In this document: positions 9,305 through 24,300 of the stretch, one piece after another
How the letters are laid out: each line of letters opens with the position of its first letter
How positions within the stretch are numbered: the stretch's first letter is position 1
Assembly: GCF_026151205.1 (NCBI RefSeq)
Contig: NC_087072.1
Coordinates: 15,724,169 to 15,788,168 of the forward strand
Source: Bolinopsis microptera
Lineage: Eukaryota; Ctenophora; Tentaculata; Lobata; Bolinopsidae
Direction: 5' to 3'
Length of the DNA: 64,000 nucleotides
Made by a program: the position numbers and the translations under genes
Notes under the pieces: generated by a model
The model's input: the letters and a program-made list of their open reading frames with translations, nothing else
Databases searched by the model: none
What the model was told of the DNA's origin: nothing

Positions 9305-12300
9305 CTGAAAAAAAAACATGAATCAATTTGGTGTTTTAATTTTAACACATCAGCTATAGTCATTTGTTTATGAAATTTCGACGAATAGTTGATTCTCATG
9401 ACCATGATTTTAAGCAGTACACGCGGCAATTTAATATTAAAATCATCAAAATTCGACTGACCTCGAATATTCTTCCTGGTGCGGGGGAATTTGGGTCTTT
9501 AAAGAGAACTTTGTGGGTTTTGAAAGGTCTAAGTGCTCTTTCTTGAAGTTGAATCTCTAAGTTCCTCTGAGTTCGGTATTGGGAGTACCGTATCTTAGCT
9601 GAAATAAGTGCTGTCACTTTTACCATTATAGTACATGTTCGATACTCAAAATGTCTGCAAGCATGCACTTGACTAAACCTAAAGAATCTTTAGGCTCTTC
9701 ATCTTTAGTAAATATGAAGAACGTACGTTGAAAAGCTGGGCAGAGCACGGGATGACCACACATATCCCTGCTGCCTACCATCACATACTGCTGCCTACCA
9801 TCACATACTGCTGCCTACCATCACATACTGCTGCCTACCATCACATGAGTGAGAGTCATCTCCATTCTCCAGGCAATAATGGAACTTAGTACAGACAGAT
9901 CCGTCTAAAAAAATCGATCTGCTGACACTCAAAGCTTTCAGAGGTTTTTTGACGTTTTTGAGTCCCATTAGGTGCCCTTTATGGCTGACCAACTTTTCCA
10001 AACTTTTCCACTTGTCTTAAGGCCACTTTTTGCCACTTTACCACTTTTTACCACCTTTTTTGTTTGTCGGATATCTTTAGTTGTGAACATCGTAAAAGGT
10101 TGCGGATCAATCGAGTGTGTTCATATTATCAGGAAGAAAAACTTTTGTTCAAACAATTTTTACGTCAGATAATAAGTTAATTGGATAATTATCAATTAAC
10201 TAATTAGCAAAATTCTAAAAAATTTTTATTGGCTAAAAATGATCGGAATAGCTTAAAACACGGATAAAAGTAGTTTTTAGAAAAAATTTTAAAATTTTTC
10301 ACTTACATTTTTTTTCGAGACTTGGAAAAAATTTCCGCCAAAAGTGATCAAATCGCATGAAACACGGATAAAAATGCCTTTCTAAAAAACGTAGTGAATT
10401 TTTCGTTTCAAGAATACTTAAATCGCCAATATTTGTAGTTGGAGTTCAGTAAATCTCGGCAGATTTTAGTAATCAGGAATTAGTATTACTAAGTGAAGAG
10501 GTCTGAAACTGAAAAACGTTAACCATACGATCGCGCGGCAATATAAGAGTTTCATAAACTAATTTTCACAGAAACTGCACCAATGGCACAGTCAAGATCG
10601 AAACGATAGCCTGCTGTACTGTCATTTTATTGATTTCAATGATGAATCAGTGGGGTTAAGATAATCACATTTGTAATAAAATATAAATAAAACATCTCTG
10701 TACCGTCAATTGTGCTAGTCTAAACCAGCCTACCTGTATTACCAGACCTCTTCTTTTCCTCGACAATCAAACCAAGTTGCTCATATGAGTCATATCGCAT
10801 TTGGTGGGTGATGTAAGTAGTAATACATATCGAGCTGTATTCAATCACAAAACGACACAATGCAATACGTGTATATTATATTATGGCCCTTAATGAGGTA
10901 TATGAAACGTTCTATATCGTACACTTCTCGTTTCTCCCGTGAGAGGCCCAGTATGGAGAGGTTTTACAGTTTATCACGAAAACGTCTACTTGGCCTCATG
11001 GCTCAAAGAAGGCAAGAAAAGACCAGAAAGCTTTCAACTCGCTCTTTTCAATGCCCGTCCATCTGTCCCACATTAATCCTGAGCTGATCATCATAGCCCC
11101 GAATATCCTACGGGAAGAACCTGTATTTTTATCTCACGACGTCCGGATTTCAAATCAACACCCTCAATAACATTAACAATCCTTCCTGATCAGAATCTGT
11201 CTCTATTAGCAATTTCCAAAATATCCTGACTCTCGTGGAATATTTCACTGAATTATTTATTACCGGTTCTTTACTACCCCTTGCCCGTCACTCGTATCTA
11301 CATCTTACCCTTGCCAGTATGTTACCCTTGCTGATTTTACGTTTAGCCGACCCTGACATATGGGGGTGATTTGAGGTATCCAGCATAGCAAATGAAGCGG
11401 TATGCAGAACAATACAAAACAAGTCACAGTTGATGTTGGAAGGTGTATTTACACTTGCTTTCTGGATCTGGCTGTTCCTTAGTTTCCTTGGTCTGTTCTT
11501 GCCTTCTTCGAACTGTAAATGAGCCATGTAATGAGGCCAAGTATACTTTTTCGTGATAAACATTAAAACGTCTCTATACCGGGTTTCTCATTAAGAGCCA
11601 TATAATATACACGTATTGTGTCGTATTCTGATTGAATACAGCTCGTTATGTATAAGTTTCAATACCTACAACACTACTATATAACAAATAATTTGAATGA
11701 CAGGATGGATTACTGAGGGCACTGTGTTAAAGTGATTTGAATGACAGGATGGATTACCGAGGGCACTGTGTTAAGGTGATTTAAGTGGGTCCCAATCCCC
11801 ACCGACCATTCTTCTTTGTGTCATGAATACTTGCTTCATCATCTCCTTTTAATAAAAATCACGGTGTCTTTATTGAATAAGCGCATTACTACTTACATCA
11901 CCCACCAAATGCGATATGAGCAACTTGGTTTGATTGTCGAGGAAAAGAAGAGGTCTGGTAATACAGGTAGGCTGGTTTAGACTAGCACAATTGACGGTAC
12001 AGAGATGTTTTATTTATATTTTATTACAAATGTGATTATCTTAACCCCACTGATTCATCATTGAAATCAATAAAATGACAGTACAGCAGGCTATCGTTTC
12101 GATCTTGACTGTGCCATTGGTGCAGTTTCTGTGAAAATTAGTTTATGAAACTCTTATATTGCCGCGCGATCGTATGGTTAACGTTTTTCAGTTTCAGACC
12201 TCTTCACTTAGTAATACTAATTCCTGATTACTAAAATCTGCCGAGATTTACTGAACTCCAACTACAAATATTGGCGATTTAAGTATTCTTGAAACGAAAA

Positions 12301-15300
12301 ATTCACTACGTTTTTTAGAAAGGCATTTTTATCCGTGTTTCATGCGATTTGATCACTTTTGGCGGAAATTTTTTCCAAGTCTCGAAAAAAAATGTAAGTG
12401 AAAAATTTTAAAATTTTTTCTAAAAACTACTTTTATCCGTGTTTTAAGCTATTTCGATCATTTTTAGCCAATAAAAATTTTTTAGAATTTTGCTAATTAG
12501 TTAATTGATAATTATCCAATCAACTTATTATCTGACGTAAAAATTGTTTGAACAAAAGTTTTTCTTCCTGATAATATGAACACACTCGATTGATCCGCAA
12601 CCTTTTACGATGTTCACAACTAAAGATATTCGGCAAACAAAAAAGGTGGTAAAAAGTGGTAAAGTGGCAAAAAGTGGCCTTAAGACAAGTGGAAAAGTTT
12701 GGAAAAGTTGGTCAGCCATAAAGGGCACCTAATGGGACTCAAAAACGTCAAAAAACCTCTGAAAGCTTTGAGTGTCAGCAGATCGATTTTTTTAGACGGA
12801 TCTGTCTGTACTAACTAGTTTCCTGACTTTCTTACCTTTTTAATTTCATATGGGATCATAGCGATACACATTCAACGTAATACAGTAAAGTTCACCAAAG
12901 TTAATCTTATTAAGATTGCAATGCAATATTTAAAAAATAAAAGCACCTGTCCATGCTAAGAGGAATATTAGGAGGAGGATGACAATGCAGGAGGAGAAAA
13001 TAATAAAGAACTGCTTCAGATCGATCTGGTTGCTAGCCTGGTGCACCTGAAATAAAAACAATAATTAGCAAATATATACAGCAAAACCCTGATTTACCGT
13101 ACCCCTTCCCTTTCCACCAAAGCTTTGGGAAAATGTGTAAATATTTAGTTTGATATTATATAGTAATAGTACTATGTTTGATATCGCGTGATCTTATAAA
13201 ATACAGCTTACTAACGTGTCCCTTATGCCAAGCAAGGTTTTCGGGCTCAAGGCTCGTTACTTCCCCCATTATATAAAGTGCTTGTGAAATAAAACCCCTA
13301 ATGAAGAACCAGTATTGAGCGGACAGAAACCATGTGAATTGCGATCCGACTGTGATTCAAAAATCAGATTTTTTTCTTTCCTCAAACTACACGGTAAATC
13401 GTGGTTTTACTGTATATATTATATATACTCAATTTGCGTTTTTAAAAAGCCTATTATGTTCCATGTTTGAGTTGGTAAACAGTAGTGGTTCAGCAGACTA
13501 CTAAATGGCTCCTAATTCTCACTGACTCTTGTTATCACGTTTATCGGTTTATGGTCTATTTTTTTGCGGCTCATGGTCATTTCAAGTCTAGTGACCTTAC
13601 TTAACACTACTAGATAACCTAAAAGCAGATACTGGGCTGACGACAGTAGATGAGATAGCTAGACTGATGGAGGACAGAAAGATGTGGAGAACTGGATCTC
13701 AGGAACACTACCTGCCTTAAGCCAAGTCAGTAAGTCATGGTCATTTCAACCTTCTGTATAATAAACCTTGTGAACATGTGATAACTTATGTCAGACGAGG
13801 TTATCAGGTAATCGGCTTTATGGAAACGACCATCTGCAAAATGTTTTGTCGTGAATGATGGCCTTTACATATAAATATTACTGTGTTTATGTCATGCTAT
13901 GGTTAAGAGGATGGGACATAACAAATTGTTTACAATTGACACAATATTATAATAACTCTATCAAGGGAAATTAACATTTAATCTCTGTTGCCAATATCCT
14001 TTAAAACCGTTGGCTAAGAAGCAAACTTATTTTCCATCCACATTTAACATTGTATCATTATACTAAGGTAATTAAGGCATTAAACCCGTCATTCGTCGTT
14101 CTACACAAATAGAAGTAAGATTATGCTATAATTGCTATAATTGTTCTAATTGACCTCCCCCTCCACAAGCTGCTAGTGCTCACTACAATCATATGAACAC
14201 AGCACCGACCACCACCTCCCTAGGAATATCACTACTCAATGCCATGTCCCAAGGTTAAATTAAATTGTACTAATAATCTACTAATTAATCTACTAATCTA
14301 CCAAAGCAGGCCCATCGGTGGTTTACTAATAGTCAAACACGGAGAAGGCATTTTAGTGTCACCCTTGCTTCTAGGTATCTTGGTGATTTATCTATTGTTT
14401 TCTCTATTTGGACAACACAAACGACACATTTGACTGCCGGTACAGAAACCCAACATTGCGTCCACGAGCCATTTGCATGATAAGGGGTCGTATTACGTAA
14501 TCGAGGGGGGAGGGGGGGTTTCCAAATGATAACACTAGCGTAATTTTGACACAATAGCTATGTGTAAAACTGATTACGGAGGAGGAGGGGGAGGGGGTCC
14601 AAAAAGTGATTAAGTGATATGTGAATGACCCCGGTCTAAGCAATTACAAAAGATAGGTTAATCAGATAGACATCATTCATGAACTATCAAATGTTTTCCA
14701 CAAATGTTTGATTTATTTCTCACTATTCTATAAGATCGTGTTTTCAAAAAATAAATCACCTTAAATTTTCTCATAACAAGAGACATATTATACAAAATAG
14801 AGGAACCATTAAGTATTAACCAAGGCAATTTCGGTGCTGAAGCTGCTAATAAAACAACTCCAAGAAGAACAACCAGATTTGAGGCGCCCAGTATTTATCT
14901 AAAATTAAAAAAGGAATAATCTGACGTGAGTTTCAAAGAATAAAGTAATACTAATACTGGACCACTTACTCGCTCAGGATTTGACTATTATATTAATTTA
15001 AAATTTGTGTCGACGACTCGACTGTGCTGCATAAATTACGTCTTTGATCTTTGACGCAACCTTTGGTAGAATCGACCAACGAAAACTCAAGCATTAAAAA
15101 ACCCCCGCCACTTCTGTGCTAACAAACCCCAACTTTACCCACTTCTGTGCTAACAAACCCCAACTTTACCCGATTAATACGGATGGTTCTTCAGCATTTA
15201 AGGTTTTCTACCATTCCTTATCTTTAGAGTTGAGTTCTAACCTCTATCCTAAGAGTTCGCACATCTCCAGGCCTGTAGTTTTTGAACTCCAAGTAGAGTC

Positions 15301-18300
15301 TCAGCTCTGCAGCCCGCAAGTCCCAGTCATATCTTGACTTCTTAAAGGTGTTAGCCCAACTCCTTTGTATCGTCTTTTCCCTCTGTAACATTTAGCTTTT
15401 ATTAGAATCATGACTACGATACCACAGATTTATAAGTAGTCAAGGCAGCTCTTACGCTTTGATTAGGAACCAGGATTCATTATTCTGAACAACAAACAAA
15501 CAGTCGTGTTAAATTTGGGTACAAATTGTTAGTAACAACATATTGTCAACATGTCAAGTATTACAGGCATTTACAGGTCAAGTATTACAAGTCAAGTATT
15601 ACAGTCAGATCCCTATTAGAAGACAAACTACCACACACAACAGAGGTATTGTGGAATGTGGGGTATTACAAATGAAGAATGCTTTAGGCAGCAGCAGTAA
15701 ATAATGCTACTATTAGCGGATCATGGCTAAGTTTAAAATTATGAATAATTTAGATAAAGATTTTCAGGCAACAATAAGATGAGAATTCAATTCCATATTT
15801 TTAAGTGCAAGATTTTCGAACATCGATGACCTCCAGCTTTTATGATAAGTCAGTCTATGATTTTATTTATTATGGGTAAAGTGTTTTTTTGGTCATAATA
15901 TAACACCACATTTTCCGTCCAAGTTCCCAAGCAGCCCACTATAAAAAGAGTGCTGTTAAGAAAATGGCAAGGTACCCACAATTAATTCTTCCAGGAAGGT
16001 AACTTCCTTGTCGCGAGCTAAATGAGAGGTTATTTTTCGTGGCATTGGTTCGAAGACTGTCATGTCCTGTCTTTCTGGTGTCTGTTGTTTGGGTGAAGGA
16101 GCAGGGGGTTGCTTGGCGAGATACTATGCGAAATACTATCAGTCTCGTGGTTTAATCAAAAAGTTATGCTAAATTTACAGTGTCATTTCAAAGCATCACT
16201 TTTGACAAAAATAATTTTGGTGAAGTGTTGTCGGTACATACGTTATAGGTGTTGTACGAGTTGCCGAGGTAAAACATAGTTGTGTTCAAATTAAACTCAG
16301 TGTAGTTGGAGGAGGAGAAGGTGACTACTATCTCTATCATCACATCCTCTGTAATGCTCGCATTTAACTTCGTCATAAAGTTCACCTGAAAGGAAAAGTC
16401 TTCTTTATCTTGCTTTTTCTACGAACTGGTTGTAGTCATTTCGGAAATGAATGATATGATGAACATGGTCAAGTGCAGTGAGGCGAAGCCGATAGAAATA
16501 TAATCACAAACTCCGCCGAGAGATGTGATAAGAAGTTAGAAGCATCTGTGGTTTTTCTACTTTTAAAGTAACATTCTGACTTGAAAACAATATTACCTTG
16601 CTGGTGGTAACGGTCGTAGAGTGAGTGAAACCGCCTGCATTCAACAGACGAAAACATGTTCCACCGTCTTTCTTCGGATCCCCTTCGTATCCTAATTAAG
16701 ATAATAAGGTTAAGAAGGTTTCTTCCCGAAATATCAAGCAAAATTGCTGATCTTATAATATTCGGGCGTAATAATTATATGCATTCAAGAGAAAATATCA
16801 AGCACACGAGGAGGATAAAAATAGACCCGCGAGCCCTGAACGAGCACATTTCAAGCAAAACCTAAAATTACCAATCTGAAGAATTTAAATTACCCTTAAT
16901 GCAGGTGTCACAGCCGGTTCCCCCAACTCCCATTGTGTTACACTTGCATCTACCAGACAAGTTGTTACAGAAAGGCTCAGAGTGCTCACTGCAGTGGCAA
17001 GGCTTGCAGAGTCCCTTGTTTGTAGCGTCACCATAGTAACCGTCTACACAGCTATCGCAGTTTTTACCTGAAATTAGAAAGAATGTCAACCGTTAAGCGA
17101 TTAGCCGGAAAAGCTTTGTTTATGCTTTGTCAGAAAACCATATATTATGGGCCGTATTTTTCATCCAATTTTTGTCCATTTGACCGCAGGAAAGTGATTG
17201 TGGTCGCCACAAAGGGAATTATATACATATTTCATATACAAAGTTACGTTACTGCTCACAGCACTGTACGATTGTTAACTGAAAATTGGATTTCCGACCT
17301 CCGCGGTTATGTTTCAGAAAGTCTAGAAAATCATTTTAAATGAGCACCAGTTTTTCACAGCCGTTAAAATAGTTGTCAAAACAATCTAATTTAACACCCA
17401 TACGCACGAAAACTCCGAAAATCTACCATCCACAATTTAAAGTTATAGTTATTATATTAGCTACTGTCCTAATTGTTTTTGTATTTAAAGCTATATACAA
17501 TCACGTGATTAGATGGTACGTGCGTGCGCGTCTCCTGTATATCACGATATATTGACTAGCGCCTTACATTAACGACATCAAAAATACACACAGCGGTTGA
17601 TGTTTTCTTCTCAGAATTGTAAGCGAATGTCGCCCCGGTTCAGATGCAAAATTAGCGCAAAAGTCAGGTCCGTGCGCAAATGTTACAATTTCGCCAGAAC
17701 ACCTCTAACCTGCAGTCTCATGAGATTTTGGCGCTGATAAAAATTTTTCGGCAACCAAATATTGAACAGATAAACTTTCATAGTCCAGGCAAGCAAATTA
17801 CCGACATGGATCAAATATGAGTTGTTAGAATTTAGATTTCTGCAATACATTGTTACAGTTCGGATGAAAAATATTGCTTCAGACCGAATTCGAACCCGGA
17901 CCTTCTGCATGCGAGGTGATAATCTTGCCAATGGAGCGACATTTGCTTCCAATTCTGAGAAATAAACTATGGGCGACAATTTTTCAACAATTTTGCTAGA
18001 AAACCTCCCCAAATACATAAGGTCCAATATACCCACTACGTTACACCAACGTCTGTACGCAACAAATTTATCCCTGGGTTCTCCTACTCAAAGTAAGTAT
18101 TTGGAGGATTGGAAAACATCCAGCACTAGCAATATACACTAGACAGACTAGAAACGTGAAATTGAAGATATAAAGTCACATGAGTCGTGAGCAAGTGACT
18201 CGATCAATAATTATTGCTATTGTAGTTGTACTACCAACAAAAGGGCATGGCTTCAACCATGACACGTGACACTGCAATTATCCAACCATGACACGTGACA

Positions 18301-21300
18301 CTGCAATTATCCACAAACCTCGAGTGTCCCCCTGGCACTGATCACAGTGGACGTTGTCCGTACAGTTACTGTGTCCGTTACACTGGCAAAGTGGGCAGGA
18401 TTCGTAAAACCAACTCTTCTCTGGACAAATCTGACAAATATCATATTATGTATTAAATCTATTGAACAAGAAAAGTAGTATATTAAAGTAGCGGAAATTA
18501 TAAAATATTAGCACATTTGTAAACGGTTTAATCCTGTATCTAGTTATGAAAATGTAGCTTACATTGGTAACAAGGGGACTATAAAAGGTTCCAGAATGGC
18601 AAGAACCAGTGCCTGTACCACTACCGTCATCACACCAGCCACACTCCGGCTCAGCTTGACACAGGGTGCAGTTACGATGTGCACTGCACGACGCAGCTAG
18701 TCGGGGGATAGGGCGTTATAATTCAACATTAAATTTTCAACATTCAACAAAAAAAGTATCAACATGTCAGTTCGGCAATTCCCCACTGGCAAAAAGTGTT
18801 CGCTTTTACAATGTGGATGTAACTTAGTAACCGCAAATTGGTTTTGTGGGGTAACAAATTATAAAAATCTTGAATTCGTGTAAAATAATTTACAAATTGA
18901 TTTCGGGGAATGTAATTATCTTAACCTGGGCATATTGGAGAGCTGTAGGTCATGGTCCACTTGACACACTGCCCGTAGGGATATCTTGCGTGGTATGTTG
19001 AAGTATCTAAACACTGACCCTCTCTCCGACCATCTAGCAGATACATATCTTAGTCTAGTAGATACATATCTTAGTCTAGTAGATACATATCTCAGTCTAG
19101 TAGATACATATCTTAATCTAGTAGATACATATCTTAATCTAGTAGAGCTACATAATCTCTTAGTTTACTAATATAGAGAGATATTATCTCAAACATGGTA
19201 TTAATGTTTTTCATACAAAGTTACAACAAAGTCTTCATGTTATGTATCCTGGGTTTGGACAGGATATTACCCGCTTAAAATATTTCCATCGCGTTACATA
19301 ATACTCAATAAATATAATAGATGTGTAGTGTTGTAATTAGTTTATGTATAGTATTAATTATTATGGTATAATATCTAGAACTACTATTAGGGGTGGGAGA
19401 AGTATGGGGTTACACAGAATGAGAGATATTATCGTGACTTCATAAAGTGTTATATATACACTATACAGTTACATCCTAATAAAATATCAATACATGTATC
19501 AACATACATGAGGGTATGATCAAATGTATGGGCAGTGATTTTAAGAAAACCATACATTCATTAAAATCATTTTTAAATGATTTCACACCATACTGCATAG
19601 TTAATACTATACACCAAAGTAATATAAACGCTTCTCCAAAAACAAAATAGTAAAATATCAACACTCAAGGTTTTAGTCTACAACCACGAAAAGCTGGCCT
19701 CTAAATACCCCAGTTTTTAACTTTTTAATGTAATGTTATTGTAATTTCCAGCTTTTCGCAGCCAGCTTTACACCACTGGGATAGAAAATAAAAACAGTAC
19801 TACTTGTACTGACCTGGATAGAGTTTATCAAGTTGGCACCACATACAGCTCCTGATCATGTGTTCATTGCCCAGGCACTTGCTACAGGAGGTGGCAGCAG
19901 AACACGGTCTGATAGCACTGCAGTCCACTTCTTGTCCTGTGTTAAGGAGCAATAAGTTGTGGGGTATTTGTGGGGGGGGGGGGGGGGTGTTAGAACAATG
20001 GTTACTGGGTTGTTGTTTAACGTATTGTGACCTATTAATTGTTCGTCAATTAGTAGAATAACGGGCAGCTAAAACTAACTAAATAACATGTTAACTATAA
20101 CACTTACTTTCATTCTCAACATTAACACCGCACCTCCTATTCTTAACATCCCACACACACTGCCCCTTACAATGCTCACACAACTTGTACTCCGAGCACT
20201 GGATACGACTTGGTTTATTATTCGGCACGTTCCGGCACTTGAACAGGTCATCAAAGCCGGTAGCGTTAACCAGAGCTGTAGGACGGCAGGTATCAGGGTA
20301 GTGTTGGTCCCACACGCAGTCCGGCCGGGTCTGGCAGGCGTGACACCGCCGGTCAAACCCGTCCCCTGGGACACACTCCTCGTCACACTTCACTGCGCCA
20401 CAGTCACCTGGGTTACTACAATTAGATGTTCTGATATTTCGTTCTAAATCACTGCAATATTAGTAAAGCAAGGGTTGGATAATATTTATCATTTATTCTT
20501 TAAAAGGATCAGGAGTCAGGTTCGTACTGCAACTCTACTCTATGACGCTCGTGCAAGAAGGCGTGATATCTGCAAACCATTGTAAGCTACATTCCATGTA
20601 CATTAGACAAACAAAAACAGTTATATTATGCCACAACAATAGGACGAGACTAAAGGGAAGTGATATATACACACACTTCCTACACAACAGATCGAAGTAT
20701 GAATTATATATTGTTTTAGGCAGACAAACAGAAACTATTAACTTATAATACTATATCATAGGGGAACAAATATAAATGATAGAAAAAATACTAGCAGTTA
20801 AGTAAGTACTCAGTAACACTAAGTAACACTAAGTAACACTAAGTAACACTAAGTAACACTAAGTAACACTAATTAACACTAAGTAACTCTAAGTAACACT
20901 AAGTAACACTAAGTAACACTAAGTAACACTAAGTAACACTAAGTAACACTAAGTAAGTACTAACTGATGGGAATGGTAAAGCAGTTGCTAGTAGTCTCAT
21001 TCCATCCGCACTCCGTAAAATCTTCTCTAGCGCTCAAACAACGTGATTTGTTGGTGTGATCCTCACACACGCCTGATAGTTGTGTGATTAATTAATCATT
21101 ATAATAATATTATTGATTAATATAACTATATAATATTGCATACTCTTCTGGAGTTGACTACTGGTGGGGAGTTGATGCAATTATTTAGAGTAATATTATA
21201 TCATAGCTAGTAATATTATATCATAGCTCAACATTTATGTGCGACTTATGGAGCAAGATATTATGCTCATAAATCTGTAAATGCTGTATTAAGGAGTGAT

Positions 21301-24300
21301 CTCCGCTTTGCTAGCGTAAATTTACGTCAACTGCCTATTTAAATCTGCTTTGTTGTAATTTTTTTGTAACGTTAGAATAGAAATAAAAATAAAGGTATAA
21401 CGTAACTAATTGTTTAATTGCTCAGTTGGTTTTCTTTAGCAATTATCTCTTCTAATTATACCAAGTAAAACTAAGAAATTCTTCTGATCACAAAGTATAA
21501 TGGCTGAATAAATGCTTCAAGAAAATAACTTTTACTAGTTAAATGTTCATAACTTGATAAATTAGAGTATCGTATTATGATAACTTGATAACTCGATATG
21601 TTTATAATCGGGTAAATTAGACGCTTTTAAAACTCAACGCAGATGTCTGCAGAATAAAGCGATTGAGGAAATAAAAATTTTCTTGTCCGAAAATATGCTT
21701 TTTATGATTTATAAACTCATGATGCATGCTTAATACAAGCATTTATAATGTTATAATTCACCAGAAAAATTCAAAATTAAGTATCGATTTTAATCACGCC
21801 TATTTATCCATTTGTAATAAAATGCTCAAATCTTGTAACCCCAGTGAAGACACCATGCTAAGCTCACATTTTAAATATCAAATCAGTGGATTGGGCGATG
21901 AACGGATGAACGTTGCGCAATAAACTTGCATTGGACATTTACAATTTGGGCGTTGTTTAAATACGAAGCAACCGTTAAGAGATACCAACCGTTAAGAGAT
22001 ACCAACTTGGGATTGAGTAAATCAAGCATATCTTTCAGCGTATTTAATGACAAATATCTCAATTTTCTGGTGGCCGTTTTCAAAATGAAAAAAAAAAACC
22101 TTTTAGTTTTAAACAAATTTTCGAAATGATTGACTGTGACTCAAAAGTCACTCGACAGCCTCTCATTGATCTGATTGAGTTTCGCCTGTTTGTCAGCCAT
22201 AGTGCCCCTATTCCTGACAACTCCGATGAAGTGGGCCCATCTCGTGAACTCCCCAGGAAATTGAGCCCAGTTCTGGAGTCCTGTTTCGGCTACGTTGTCT
22301 GATGGATTAGATGGGTTCCTGACCACAGGGCACATCTTCATTGGGAACATGGCACGTGCAGTCTCACTGTAGTTTGTAGACCATTCCAGACGCAGCTCAT
22401 GCTTACGTTGGATCATGTCGGTAAGTCTTTGTAACATTACCTCAGACGTGATGAGCAGGTTAGAGGCTCCTTTCTTTACCATGTCTTCGTGAGCCCCAAT
22501 AACGAGAAGGGACAGTAGCAGACTGCTTGGTCTGTGGAACTGATCCTTCCACAGAATACCATTCCTCCAATGCTTCACCATCCTGATCATATCCTTTATC
22601 TTTATCGGCTGTTTTCTGATGAAGTCGGACTCTTTTTCGCAGGCTGCTGAGAGATACCAGATGTAATCCATTGGTCGCTCTTCTTTTATTGTCTGGTACA
22701 AGTTTTCAGAACTGTAATCATTGCGCCAATCGTAACAAGGAATCAAATCCACGTCCATGTCTCCAACAGTGAATTGGACTGAGTATTGAGTGGTAGAGAT
22801 AAGGGTTAACTTTGGAAGAGATTTTTCTGCTTTTGTTAGCATCATTGCAGCATCCTTAAGCAAACTCGCCAGAGCACTTATGATGCTCGGTAGCCATCTA
22901 GCATGTCCTGTTTTTGGGAGATCATCACTGTACAGAACCAGATCTATATCTGATCTAGATTTAGTGGCAGTATCGTGGCCTAGAGATCCACCCTTGGCTA
23001 CTCTAGTCACACGGAACGGTAATCGGGTCTGGCAAAAATCAATAATCTGTTCAATAATTTCACGGTTGTCCTCGTATTTTACAAGCTCAGGACGAACAAT
23101 GCTTCCTTCAGATAAGTTGACTTGAAGTTTAACCTCCGGTCCGTCTACCGAGAAGTCGGGATGATCACCAACCGATCTCTCGATCATGGAACCCTGTAGT
23201 CTGACATCAAGTGGAGCATCTAGAGATCCTTGAAAGGACTGTTTCAGCTGATTCATGGTTAGATAAGAAGAGGTAGAAGACTGAAATGTATCCAAAATAT
23301 TGGACAGTACAGCATCATTTTCACCACCTCCATCCTGTCGCCGCTCAAACAGATCAGCCAGATTTTCAGGAGGCTGAGATCTGGACGTCTCTCTACCACC
23401 AAAGAACAGAACCGGATCTTCACTGAGGTCTTTCAGCAAATCCTTTAAAAAGTTATTTGAAATTATTATGGATACCCTGAGATTTTCTTCGGATGAAGCG
23501 GATATTACCTTGCCCTCACTCTCAATCTTCACAAGTTGTTTCTTGCTGTCGCATATATCCGTGGACGCCTTGGGATGTTCCTCGGATACAGTGGACTTTA
23601 CCTTACCCTCACTCTGACTGTTCTTGAGTTCCTTCTTGTTATCGGATATCTTTGTGGATCCTTTTGAATGTTCCTTTGATCCAGCAGACTTTACCTTGCC
23701 CTCACTCTCATTCTTCTTGACCTCTTTGATGTCATTGGATGTCTTCACGGAAGGTTTGGGATGTGCCCCTGATACGGCAGACCCTTGATTTCCCTCGCTC
23801 AGAACTTCCATGAATTGTTGTTTGTCATTGGACGCTGATCGAGTAATATTTAGCTTGCGCTGGGTCTGGATCCTTACCAGCTCTTTCTTGTTATTGTTCC
23901 CCATATTCTTGTTACTGTTCCCCATATTCTCTAAGATACTCATTTTTTTAGCTAACTTATAACAGTCACGTCAAAACTACATTGTTACAAAAATATCAAG
24001 GAAGGAATAAGTGATCGGGTTTGGATATATAGGAGCCGTTCACCGTTGCAACGTTGATGAACACAGATGACTTGTAACTGTAAGGAATTACAGATTACAA
24101 AACATAGAACTATAATGTTGGCGATCTTACTATCTCAGTCAAGAACTGATATAACTAAGCGTATGAGAGCTCGGCGTTAAGTATGCACATTGTTAATGTT
24201 TTACAATTTCAAATTCGGCAATATCAAAGATGTTGCTCCACGTAAATCAGATAGGGCAGAAGATGTTTTTACTTTTAAATTACTACTCTAGGAATCGGAC

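Noticed and set aside
9972-12728. The identical 66-codon frame present in both arms of the inverted repeat
   Set aside because: Identity is explained by the palindrome; the peptide has no motif and no start context.
17860-17965. Functional tRNA gene
   Set aside because: The acceptor stem does not pair and the D-arm is degenerate; kept only as a SINE-like sequence.
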